DNA from: Reticulitermes speratus
Lineage: Eukaryota > Arthropoda > Insecta > Blattodea > Rhinotermitidae
Direction: 5' to 3'
NCBI GenBank assembly: GCA_021186555.1
Contig: JAJKFL010000002.1
Location: 5,903,001 to 5,967,000 of the forward strand
DNA length: 64,000 nt
Under the pieces are notes generated by a model, which was not told the DNA's origin, made no database searches, and saw nothing but the letters and a program-made list of their open reading frames with translations. Every line of letters starts with the position of its first letter. Positions within the stretch are counted from its first letter, which is position 1. The translations under genes and the position numbers were made by a program. Shown here piece after piece: positions 11,840 through 23,500 of this stretch.

Positions 11840-12880
11840 TTTTACTAGCAAAAGTCTTCTCAGGACGGAATCCAGTGAATGTCACAGTAAACCTTCGGGT
11901 AGTAGAAAATGCAGGGAATTTATTGACGAAACAAGCGACTATCAGCTTCTCAAGATGGACTCTGATCTATGGAGTGAGTTAAAAACTTGCTAAACATAGT
12001 TCAACCTTTGATCTTGTATTCACGATAAACACTCTGTCGTCTATATTACGTACAATTCCTTCTTTCTTCCGCCCTTATCAATTCTAATTCAGAAAAACAA
12101 CCAATCCTACTGCCGTGTTGTGTCATTCATTTACTGACTTTTTTGGTGCGTTCAGCATATATTACAAGAAAAACAATCATATACGGAAAGTTAATTAAAG
12201 TTATCTTCGATACTGCATACCAATTTATTTATATAAAACTTACGAATGGATACTGCTGTTATTCTGTCTCGGCGTACTAAATTAATGCCTATAGTTACGG
12301 ATACTAACGTCAGGTGGCAGCGATTACTGAAAACAGTCATTATGAAGCATTCGAAAGGTACCTGTGCTTCGATCGGTATTGCAGCCTCGACCTTTGCCGA
12401 TAAAAAAATTATATCCACCCAGTAGCACCACTTTTACTGTCAAACTGTCTTCCAATAAATTTTTTTAAGTTCGTGGTGTGCATGTTCATTGAAATGGTAG
12501 GGTGATTAAATGAAAAATGGACGGCGACGGCGTGGAAGAATGTGGTAGTGTTTAATTTCAAATACCATCAGGGAATTTGTCTTCGGAAAGAAAAAAAAAA
12601 CTTACGAAAAATCTTGGTTACTAGAGGGGCCACTTAATACCATAGGTTCGCTCACGCTCAGCTCATGGTAAGCTCTCGGTCAGGGATCTGGGTAGAGTAT
12701 TTACACCGAACGCTCTATGCGGCACTCAAGTGCTGTTAACTTTACTTTAAGCCTTTAAAGACGAAAATTTAATTGCTTTGTGTTAGGTTCCTAGCCTTCG
12801 GCCATTTGTTCTTCTGGTAACAGCAACATGTAGAAGATGAGTTTGCAGCATTGGTGTCCGAAAATTAACCTGGATTATAT
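11840..12880. other. No gene recognised
   Basis: Short frames on both strands have no domain. 12750-12880 resembles part of the dispersed repeat unit at 11395-11640 (ACAGCAACATGTAGAAGATG, CCTGGATTATATTTAAA). Confidence 0.4.
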
Positions 12881-12889
12881 TTAAAGTTT

Positions 12890-13070
12890 CAGCTCGTACC
12901 GCGCAGTAAACACACTCAGTCTCGGTTATAAGAACCAATCATTTAATATTGTATAGGGAAATAATTAGTTTTACTGATATCCATACGAAACACATAAATA
13001 CACTGTGTGGGCAGAACGTAGAATTCTTGAATGTTAATGTGGTGGCGTACAAGTATATAGAAACCACTGG
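12890..13070. repeat. Single copy of the 195-bp repeat
   Basis: It shares CAGCTCGTACCGCGCAGTAA, CTCGGTTATAAGAACCAATC, ATACACTGTGTGGGCAGAAC and GTAGAATTC with the tandem block at 59.7 kb. Confidence 0.75.
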
Positions 13071-13299
13071 GTCTTAAAGAGTTTAGCATAATCTCACAGA
13101 AGTTGCCTAATTATAAGGTTTGTGAGTTTCGTAGAAACTCCATGGCCGCGATCGTTCTTTAGAAGCTATGTTCCCTCATCTAAGTAATCTCCCTCTTTAT
13201 CAGACACAAATTTCATCACCATGCTGACAAAAATCCAACATTGAACCCAAACTCTACCAACAGAATCTATCCCACAGTATCTCAGTCCGTCTCTTGAAG

Positions 13300-13593
13300 G
13301 TTAGCTAAAGGTAAAGTTCTCCCTAGAACAGGCCATGAGGGCCCAGAGGAGGAGTAGAGGTATAGCTCTACTCTTTCTTTAACCCCGGCACTAGATGAGG
13401 GTGGGTGGTCAACTCCACGCGCCGGCCGCTTTATCCCCGGGAAAGAGACCCGGTACCCATTGTATAGGAGGCTGAGTGGGCCCCAGGGCCGGTCTGGACG
13501 GGTGCGGAAAAATCTCGCCCCCACCAGGATTCGATCCCCGGACCGTCCAGCCCGTAGCGAGACGCTACACCGATTGAGCTATCCCGGCCCACA
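13300..13593 (-). mobile_element. tRNA-headed SINE
   Basis: It is the minus-strand copy of the 4981-bp family: GGTAAAGTTCTCCCTAGAAC start, ATTCGATCCCCGGACCGTC box B complement. GTCTCTTGAAG is duplicated on both sides (13289-13299, 13594-13604). Confidence 0.85.
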
Positions 13594-13666
13594 GTCTCTT
13601 GAAGAACAGTTTTAATAACATCCTCCCATTTGCTTACGTTTCCCAAGCTGTATCTTTCATGCAGAC

Positions 13667-13819
13667 TAACTAACTAACTAACTAACTAACTCCATGGAGC
13701 AGAGTCCTTCTTGGGAAGCTAACAGGTCGTCAGCTAGTCAAGAAATTCCCCGCGTTTTATGGAACCCGAAGGTTCATTACCGCACTCACAAGAGCCCGCC
13801 ACCTGTTCCTATCCTGAGC
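13667..13819 (-). mobile_element. LINE 3' tail with target duplication
   Basis: It has the (CTAA)n tail followed by CTCCATGGAGCAGAGTCCTT. TTCATGCAGA is duplicated at 13657-13666 and 13820-13829. It is the same family as the RT C-terminus at 53.97 kb. Confidence 0.85.
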
Positions 13820-13834
13820 TTCATGCAGATTTCC

Positions 13835-14760
13835 CAATAAAAATCCTCAAGCACTTCGTATCTCCCCACGCACACGCACTACACAATCATACCACACACA
13901 TGTTCCATGTTTCCTTACTAGCAACGCCTGCATGACATCGCTCATTACGCAACAGTATTTACTGCTTCTTGTAAGCGAATCTGGTTTATTGAACGGTACT
14001 TTCTGAAGTGAACAGTTCTAGAAAATGATAGTGAAGGATGAAATACAAAGAGTGTTAGAAAAAAAAACGGTTATGACCTTCTTTAAGAGATATCATTCCA
14101 GCGTTTGCTTGGAAAGAAAACTGATAAAAGATGCGTAAAATATATCAGGATATTTCGTTTCATTAGTGCTGTCATCAGCGAAGTCATCATCGATCATCAA
14201 ACGTCAGGGTTGCATTGTTTCAACTGACAATTATGATAACTTAGCTCACGCAATGCTATAAAGTGGTTTGAGATTTTCCTCAGTGACTCCATAGTAAATA
14301 AACACCTTCCTAATTCCATCATTAAGTCATCCACCACCGACGGTACACAACCCCCTGCAATCATGAACAACCTAACAACCAAATAATACAGTTACAAGTA
14401 TTAATTAACGGTTAGGTCTGCTGCACATACATGTGGCACTGGGCGACCTTGGACTACTTGGGTTTTGAATGACCAGACGGTCTGGCTGGACAGACAAGCG
14501 GAGTGTGACGTGCGCGAAGCGTCAATGAATGAAGCCATGCGAGCTGCAGCGACGGCAGCTAGAGATGAATGGAAGAACAGAGACAGACATACATACACAG
14601 ACCACAGACAGGATATCGGACGAGAGGCCACCATTGGTTCATCCCCTTTCGAATGACATTTTAGCAGGATGTCCAGACTTTACCTACCCCCCCCCCCTTC
14701 CCCCCAACCGCAGGTCAATAAAACTGGTAAAGCGTAAAAAATAGTAGTTTGGTACATGAT
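13835..14760. other. No gene recognised
   Basis: Overlapping short frames at 14401-14656 on both strands encode nothing recognisable. A C-run lies at 14688-14697. Confidence 0.4.
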
Positions 14761-14764
14761 TATA

Positions 14765-14988
14765 ATTTTTTTTTTCCTATGGCTCAACAGCCCCTTTTCG
14801 GGTGCCTAGGCCTCCTCATTTTTCGAGGCTTCACGATCACACACTCAGACACACCACACTCGGTAGGACTCCTCTAGACAAGTGATCAGCCCGTCGCAGA
14901 GACCTCTACCTGACAACACACAACCCACAATCCCAGCAAGCGAGCGGCCGCAGACCCACGCCTTAGACCGCGCGGCCACTGGGATCGT
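14765..14988 (-). mobile_element. tRNA-Leu-like SINE
   Basis: T-run, CAGCCCCTTTTCGGGTGCCT, ACACACCACACTCGGTAGGA, then one tRNA-Leu-like head on the minus strand ending CCACTGGGATCG. Confidence 0.7.
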
Positions 14989-15464
14989 ACACAATAATTC
15001 ATTAATCTATTCAATGTGGTAGCCCTGTCTGCAGTGTGGTTAACTTTGCAACACTAGATTTTTAGCCACTCAAGCCCAATTAAAAATTTCACCAAATAAA
15101 ACGCGGAAGGCGTCTGTCAAAAAATGTGTTTACTCCAGTTTGGATTTCAGACTCGGTACTCCGCGGTGCACGAATGCTGATATGACTGTGAGCAGACCAG
15201 AACTACGTGCTCTAATTACGAGAAGAAGGACACGTATATATTAAACGTCAGAAAATCTGCTACACATTACGCATTAGTTTTCTTCCTGTCGCTCCTTGCG
15301 GAGCATATGGCCTCCTTTCAGAGGTTTCTTGGTCTGGAGGTGTGCATTCTGTAGTGAGTGACCAGTCCACTGACTGCACAAGTTCTACTCATCCTGATAT
15401 GAATGCCAGAGCACATTACGCATTAACAGTCCTTAAAGTCTGTCGGTGTAATAACCGCATAGAC

Positions 15465-16064
15465 CAGTGGTTCACGAAGTGTGATCCCGAGTCCCAAGGG
15501 ATCCGCTACCAGCTCCCAGGGGATCCATGGATGCATTCCTGTAATGGCTACTTTGAAGTTTACTAACTAACTAACTCCATGGAGCAGAGTCCTTCTTGAG
15601 AAGCTAACAGGTCGTCAGCTAGTCAAGAAATTCCCCGCGTTTTATGGAACTCGAAGGTTCATTACCGCACTCACAAGAGCCCGCCACCTGTCCCTATCCT
15701 GAGCACTTTGAAGTTGACTTATTTTCTTAATTAAAGAAATAATGTTTAGTTAAAAATAACAGAGGAACTTCTTTAACTGGCAATATGTTCATTTCGTATG
15801 ACCGTCAGAATATCTAATGAAGAAACACCCTGTACCCACAAAGCGAGGGACCAGAATTTTAAGTAAGGTCAACTCATGCAATGCAGTGTTACGTATGCTA
15901 CTGGTATGTATTGGTAGCTATCTAAAATCAGTTCTAAGATATACATTTTTAATTTTGGATACCTACCATTCGGACACTATTTACGTCAGCAAGGATGTGA
16001 GGATCCGTGGTTATTTTTCGAAGTCAAAAGGGGTCCGGCGAGCAAAAAGGTTTGGGAAACGCTG
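15465..16064. mobile_element. hAT-type MITE abutting the 42-bp array
   Basis: Ends CAGTGGTTCACGAAGTGTGA and GGTTTGGGAAACGCTG; flanks GCATAGAC and GCACAGAC (7 of 8). The right flank is the beginning of the 42-bp array. A LINE tail is nested at 15561-15704. Confidence 0.75.
15561..15704 (-). mobile_element. LINE 3' tail nested in hAT MITE
   Basis: The 144-bp fragment begins with TACTAACTAACTAACTCCAT and contains the same tail as at 13667 and 54.4 kb. ACTTTGAAGTT flanks it on both sides (15550-15560, 15705-15715), proving a short retrotransposed insertion. Confidence 0.85.
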
Positions 16065-16068
16065 GCAC

Positions 16069-17222
16069 AGACAAACGCTCCGGTCAACTATGCGTAACAA
16101 TCAGTAAATAGACAAACGATCCGGTCAACTTATGCGTAACAATCAGTAAATAGACAAACGATCCGGTCAACTCATGCGTAACAATCAGTAAATAGACAAA
16201 CGATCCGGTCAACTCATGCGTAACAATCAGTAAATAGACAAACGCTCCGGTAAACTTGTGCGTAACAATCAGTAAATAGACAAACGCTCCGGTCAACTTA
16301 TGCGTAACAATCAGTAAATAGACAAACGCTCCGGTCAACTTATGCGTAACAATCAGTAAATAGACAAACGATCCGGTCAACTTATGCGTAACAATCAGTA
16401 AATAGACAAACGATCCGGTCAACTCATGCGTAACAATCAGTAAATAGACAAACGCTCCGGTCAACTTGTGCGTAACAATCAGTAAATAGACAAACGCTCC
16501 GGTCAACTTATGCGTAACAATCAGTAAATAGACAAACGCTCCGGTCAACTTATGCGTAACAATCAGTAAATAGACAAACGATCCGGTCAACTTATGCGTA
16601 ACAATCAGTAAATAGACAAACGATCCGGTCAACTCATGCGTAACAATCAGTAAATAGACAAACGCTCCGGTCAACTTGTGCGTAACAATCAGTAAATAGA
16701 CAAACGCTCCGGTCAACTTATGCGTAACAATCAGTAAATAGACAAACGCTCCGGTCAACTTATGCGTAACAATCAGTAAATAGACAAACGATCCGGTCAA
16801 CTTATGCGTAACAATCAGTAAATAGACAAACGATCCGGTCAACTCATGCGTAACAATCAGTAAATAGACAAACGCTCCGGTCAACTTGTGCGTAACAATC
16901 AGTAAATAGACAAACGCTCCGGTCAACTTATGCGTAACAATCAGTAAATAGACAAACGCTCCGGTCAACTTATGCGTAAAATCAGTTAAATAGACAAACG
17001 CTCCGGTCACTTATGCGTAAACAATCAGTAAAGACAAACGCTCGGTCAACTTATGCGTAACAATCAGTTAAATAGACAAACGCTCCGGTCAACTTATGCG
17101 TAACAATCAGTAAATAGACAAACGCTCCGGTCTACTCATGCGTAACAATCAGTAAATAGACAAACGCTCCGGTCTACTCATGCGTAACAATCAATAAATA
17201 GACAAACGCTCCGGTCAACTTA
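16069..17222. repeat. 42-bp tandem array with 210-bp higher-order repeat
   Basis: The unit TAGACAAACGCTCCGGTCAA... is 42 bp, about 27 copies. The CTTGTG variant occurs at about 16255, 16465, 16675 and 16885, exactly 210 bp (five units) apart, and the GATCC/GCTCC variants follow the same period. Because 42 is a multiple of three, the minus strand has a 308-codon open frame of a 14-residue hydrophobic repeat; this is not taken as a gene. Confidence 0.92.
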
Positions 17223-17368
17223 CTCATTCTCGTAAAAACGATTTAGAGACTGCTTAGTGAAGGGCATGTTTAGAGGAAACAAACGTTAAAGAGTGAAAAG
17301 GTTTACAGGCACGATATATGCGAAAAAGAAAGCTGACCCGCCTTTTGAATGTGATGTTTATGTTACAG

Positions 17369-17556
17369 TGACAGGCTGGAACGCCTGAAGGAAATCATGC
17401 AGTTGGTGACGATATATCGCAGTCAATCTTCGGCTCTCAGCCCCAGCCCCACAAGCGGCCCAAATGATGCAAACCTAAAGCTGGTCAACTTGAACATATT
17501 CCATCCATCGCCTATAGACTCATATCCCATGTTGAGCCGCAGCTTTCATCCGTCAT
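17369..17556 (+). CDS. Gene A exon a (prodomain start)
   Basis: The acceptor follows a pyrimidine-containing tract ending TTACAG and the donor is CAT|GTAAGT. The exon enters in the third base of a codon, so at least one exon lies upstream. It encodes [16 protein letters not shown] and a Ser/Pro/Asn-rich stretch up to SFHPS. The charged amphipathic helix at the start resembles the first prodomain helix of TGF-beta ligands. The donor sits 18 bp before a hAT MITE in the following intron. Confidence 0.75.
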
Positions 17557-20500
17557 GTAAGTATGACAATAGATCAGTGGTTCCCAAAGTGGGCGGTATC
17601 GCCCCCTGGGGGGCGGTGGGATTACCGAGGTGGGCGCTAATGGGTACGAGAGGTGGAAGGGAGCGCTGTTATTATCACAGGGGGGCGCTAGTAGATAAGT
17701 AGTGCATTTATTTTTATAATAAAATTTAAATAAAGTAATTTTTGTGTTAAAAATAAAAAAATTAACTAAATTTGTTAGTATTTTAATTTATGAATCTTAT
17801 TCAAGCACATATTATTTTTGTAATAAACTATTGCTAGATGAATTATTGTTAATCATAAAAAATACAATAAATTTTAATTTATTAATTAACACACAAAACA
17901 TTAAGTTTAACGCTTATAATTTTATTTAAACGATTTTTTAAATATAAAATAAAAGTGGAAACAAAAGCGCATTTATGTTTTTTAAAAAAAGTAGGGGGGC
18001 GCTGTGGGTGTGTATATGGAACCAAGGGGGCGGTGGACGAAAAAGTTTGGGAACCACTGCAATAGAGGAACAAACAATTCTGTATGAGGCAGTGTTGTGT
18101 GTTGTTGTCAGGTAGAGGCCTCTGCGTCGAGCCGATCCCTCGTCCAGTGGAGTCCTACCGACTGTGGTGTGTCTCTCAGTGTGATCAAAAGAAAATTACA
18201 AACCTCGACACTGAAACGGGAAACCGGAGTAGGTAGAAGAGGACGACTAAAAAAAAAATGTAACTTCATCACAATCGGTTGCTGAAACAAAGGCGTACTT
18301 TTCCTTTCAGGCAATCTTCCAAATAACACCAATGTCAAACTGTGGATCGACGGAGACTCCATGAACCTGCTGTTCAACCTAACCTACCCAGCACAACAAA
18401 ATACTACCGTTACGATCATTGCTGCCACCCTGCGCCTCTACAAGTTTTCTCAGGTATGACTATCCACACAACTAATTAACACCATGGAGCAAACCTCCTT
18501 GAAAAGCTAATAGTTCCTTAGCTAGTCAAGAAATACCCCGCATTTTATGGAACCCGAAGGTTCATTACTGTGTTCACAAAACCCCGCCACTTGTCCCCAT
18601 CCTGAGCCAGACGAATCCAGTCCACGCCCTCTCAATCGATTTTATAATATCCATTTTAATATCATCCTCCAAATCTACGCTAACACTTGCTCTTTTAACA
18701 TGTACCTTCGCAGTCATAGTTACAGTAGTCATGAATGGGAGACGAATGCGGCATAAACGCGGTGGAAAGCGTGCTCGAGTCGATATACTGATGTCGACCT
18801 CAGTCGTAGAAGTTCGATAGCCTACCACTAGATAGCAGCATTGCTCAGTGCATACTTCAACTTTCTTCGTACTGAAGTCTAGTTCTACAATATATAGTGC
18901 TTTGTACTTTAGAAATGTACGAAACAGAAGCATCCTCAACAAATGTTCTTTCCTTAAATATGAGAGACCATGTTTCACACCTATACAAAACAACAGGCAA
19001 AACTGTAGTCTGTAGTCAGGCAAAAATTGTGAGCCGATTGGTAGCAGGCGTTTCTGCAATTTAAACTGCATTTAATTTCTTCGTACTTGCAGCGTGTTAC
19101 GTCACGTACGCAATTGAGACCCCATTTTTTTTACAAACAAAAAAGCGGGACACTTAAAACGTTTAGAGGGTGGTGGGGGGTGTAAGACAAAAATTTTAAC
19201 CCGTCATGCAATGGTAAAAACCAGAGTAATTTGTAAATATTATTGCAATGATATAACTCAGGTAAAACTTACGATACACAAATACAAAACATATAATAAT
19301 ATAATAATTATTATTATTATTATTATTATTATTCAAATTTTTTTCTTTACATATTTGTTCCCCAACCTTCGCAGTCTCAGTCCAGACTCTACAATCATTA
19401 ATCTACACATCAACCTCTCCATCTTCTACTCCTGTTAATGGCGGGTTGGTGGGTGTCTCCCCTATAGATGTTTTCTCCCACTGTAGGAAGGTCAAAATGT
19501 TCGCAAGCAATGACAAAAGCGACGTATTTATAAAACGCAGAAAACCCCGGACATTTAGCGTCCGGAACCGAATTTTGCCTGGCTCCGGGACACACTATTT
19601 AAAACCCACAAAACCAGGATTACCCCCTGAAAACCGGAACGACGGGGATTCCCACATCTGCACAACCAATTAAACCCAGAACTTATAACTTTGCAGGGCA
19701 ACCACACACTAAAGGCACATTCATGTAAATCTGCTGGTGTCTCATCTTCTAATCCTGATAATGACAATGACGACGAACAAGAACCTGCAAACGACACACC
19801 GGGAGTCCCGGAAGCTCCAGAACTTCCGGCAACTCCAGGGACAGTTATGGCAGACGACGACAAGCAAATACGTGTGTCAGTGTATTGGTACACACAGCCC
19901 CTGAAGAAGAATAAAGGTCAGTGATAAAACTAACACTACAGAATATAATATATCTCCCTCTATGAGAAGTGGATATAGCAATCTGGGGAAAAGTAATTCG
20001 CGGTACCACTAACAAGGTTTTGGGGCGGAGTGTCCTGAAACTGAGTTGTGTCTCCGGGACTTGTTTGTATTTTGTCAGAATTGGGGAAATATCTCGATTT
20101 TCGCAGAACCTATTTTCCGATGTTGGACCGCATAAACAAAAATACAGTCGCACCCGGTTATAACGACATCGGTTTATGCGACGCCTCGCCTATAGCGTCA
20201 GATATTCTGTGGTAACAGTTAATTCCCTAACCGTTTAACCGTAACACTCCTCGATTATAACAATACTCGTTTATAACGACATAAAATATTCAGTCCCTTT
20301 CATGACGTTATAAGCGAGTTCGACTGTGTTTTACATGTTATAATCTACTGCAGTTCCGTTTTTACAGTAGCTTTTAGACGCATAGGAAAAAATTTCGAAA
20401 ATCAAAACATACATTCTATGTTCAATATATATCCCCCACCCCGCCCCCCGAAAATCGTGCCGTTTATGAGATAATGTGGAAAAATATGGTAGAGCCAGAC

Positions 20501-23500
20501 AGGACACAGATGACAATATAATACGGCGCATGCGCTTTGCATGCTGGATAACTAAGGCTACAGACACACACTCAGAATATGTAATACTACTGTGTTCTAA
20601 TTACTGAAATTCTAATGCAAACATGTCATTCCATTTGGTGAACATGTCCACAGTTTCCGACTTGTCATCCTTTTACAAGTCTGTGTGTTCACGTGCCGTA
20701 ACTACAGATCACATTTTGCCAGTTACTGTACAGCACTGTACAGATAGCACAAAATTGCACAGATCACATTTTGCCAGTTACTGTACTAGCACTGTACAGA
20801 TAGCACAAAATTGCACAGATCACATTTTGCCAGTTACTGTACTGCACTGTATAGATAGCACAAAATTGCACAGATCACATTTTGCCAGTTACTGTACAGC
20901 ACTGTACAGATAGCACAAAATTGCACAGATCACATTTTGCCAGTTACTGTACAGCACTGTACAGATAGCACAAAATTGCACAGATCACATTTTGCCAGTT
21001 ACTGTACAGCACTGTACAGATAGCACAAAATTGCACAGATCACATTTTGCCAGTTACTGTACAGCACTGTACAGATAGCACAAAATTGCACAGATCACAT
21101 TTTGCCAGTTACTGTACAGCACTGTACAGATAGCACAAAATTGCACAGATCACATTTTGCCAGTTACTGTACAGCACTGTACAGATAGCACAAAATTGCA
21201 CAGATCACATTTTGCCAGTTACTGTACAGCACTGTACAGATAGCACAAAATTGCACAGATCACATTTTGCCAGTTACTGTACTGCACTGTATAGATAGCA
21301 CAAAATTGCACAGATCACATTTTGCCAGTTACTGTACAGCACTGTATAGATAGCACAAAATTGCACAGATCACATTTTGCCAGTTACTGTACTGCACTGT
21401 ATAGATAGCACAAAATTGCACAGATCACATTTTGCCAGTTACTGTACAGCACTGTACAGATAGCACAAAATTGCACAGATCACATTTTGCCAGTTACTGT
21501 ACAGCACTGTACAGATAGCACAAAATTGCACAGATCACATTTTGCCAGTTACTGTACAGCACTGTACAGATAGCACAAAATTGCACAGATCACATTTTGC
21601 CAGTTACTGTACTGCACTGTACAGATAGCACAAAATTGCACAGATCACATTTTGCCAGTTACTGTACAGCACTGTATAGATAGCACAAAATTGCACAGAT
21701 CACATTTTGCCAGTTACTGTACAGCACTGTACAGATAGCACAAATTGCACAGATCACATTTTGCCAGTTACTGTACTGCACTGTATAGATAGCACAAAAT
21801 TGCACAGATCACATTTTGCCAGTTACTGTACAGCACTGTACAGATAGCACAAAATTGCACAGATCACATTTTGCCAGTTACTGTACAGCACTGTACAGAT
21901 AGCACAAAATTGCACAGATCACATTTTGCCAGTTACTGTACTGCACTGTATAGATAGCACAAAATTGCACAGATCACATTTTGCCAGTTACTGTACTGCA
22001 CTGTATAGATAGCACAAAATTGCACAGATCACATTTTGCCAGTTACTGTACTGCACTGTACAGATAGCACAAAATTGCACAGATATTTCAATGTGTTAAG
22101 TCACGGGTCTCAAACCCGCGGCCCCCGGCCACATTTCTAAATTATTCCTATATTACAAAAATTACACAATAATTTAAGCGGGTAGGTACACCACGTGCGG
22201 CCCGCGATAATTTAACGCGTGTGGCCCTTTGCCATACAAAAATTGGATGCCCCCTGTGTAAGGGAAGAGTAAAATTTGTTGTCCCTTGGTTTCGTTAAAT
22301 GGTAGTCGGGACAGCGCAGTAGCTATACTCAAGTGTTTCGATTGCTGGCTGGGGCAAAAGTTTTTACTCGCCTCCGAAACGTCCATACCGGTTCTGGGGC
22401 CCACCCAACCTCCCGTTCAGTGAGTACCGGGAAGTCTCTCCCCACAGATAAAGTGGCCGGGGCGTGAACATTATCACCCACATAAGAGTGAAGTTAAAAT
22501 GTAAAAGGTAAAGTTTTCGCTTTGGCACGCCATTAAGGTATGTCGTGTAGGTAGAGCTCCACTCATTCTTAACCTCGGCATTAGATGGAAGTGTGGCGAT
22601 ACTATGGCCCTGGGGTCCACTTAGCCTCCATCAAAAATCAGTACCAGGGGTATTTCCTGGGGGGTAAAGACAGCCGGTGCTTAGGCCTGTCAACTTTACC
22701 AACTTCATGTGCCGAATGTGTAGAAATTCTGGAAGCCTCAAACTCCTGGAGCCCTAAGGGCCTATCCAGGCGTGTAATGGGATAGGTTTACTTTTGCTAG
22801 ATGGACATGAGTGATCAAGTTTACGCTCCGGCCGCTTTATCATCGGGTAACATACCCCCCCCCCCATTACCCATTCAAGAGGGGAGGGTGGTTGTGCCCC
22901 AGAGCCGGTCTAGACGGTTCAGACGAGAGAAAAAAAAACCTCTTGGCCCTGCCAGCTATCGAACCACGATACCTCGGTTAGCCAGTCCGCATTTTAGTCA
23001 CCATACCGACTGAGCTATCGCAGCTCACTAAAGTACAGATCAAAATTAAATTCACCCAGCAAAATTTAGTGTAGGCTCCTCCAGTACCGACGTTTAGGAA
23101 GTGCATGAAGTGATCATGACTCCCCATTAGCCATTGTTAATCTGACGATATTTTCATTGTGCTATCAGGAAAGCGAAAGTTGCTGGACTCCAGGATGTTC
23201 CCGATATATGGCAAGAGTGGCTGGGTAGAGTTCAACGTCGGTAGCGCAGCCGGCCAGTGGTATCAACCTGGCAAGAACTTCGGGCTGGTCGTCGAGGTGG
23301 AGAACGAGGACGGACAACTGCTGAAGGCGTCGGATTATTTCACCGCTATGAACTGTTCTGAGGCATGTGAGTGAACAACATTTGCAACCACCAAGCTTTT
23401 AACCAATAACAAGCCTCTGGCTCAGTGCATGTGTCTGCATCACCATGTGGAAGGCGCCTCAGTCAAGTCAAAATGGATGTGGGAAAGCAAGACTTTATGT

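Noticed and set aside
16084-17010. 308-codon minus-strand frame of hydrophobic 14-residue repeats
   Set aside because: It is produced by a 42-bp satellite whose length is a multiple of three; no flanking coding sequence or start context.
18574-19071. 165-codon minus-strand frame as a gene
   Set aside because: Pieces of a LINE reverse-transcriptase C-terminus in mixed frames plus its 3' tail.
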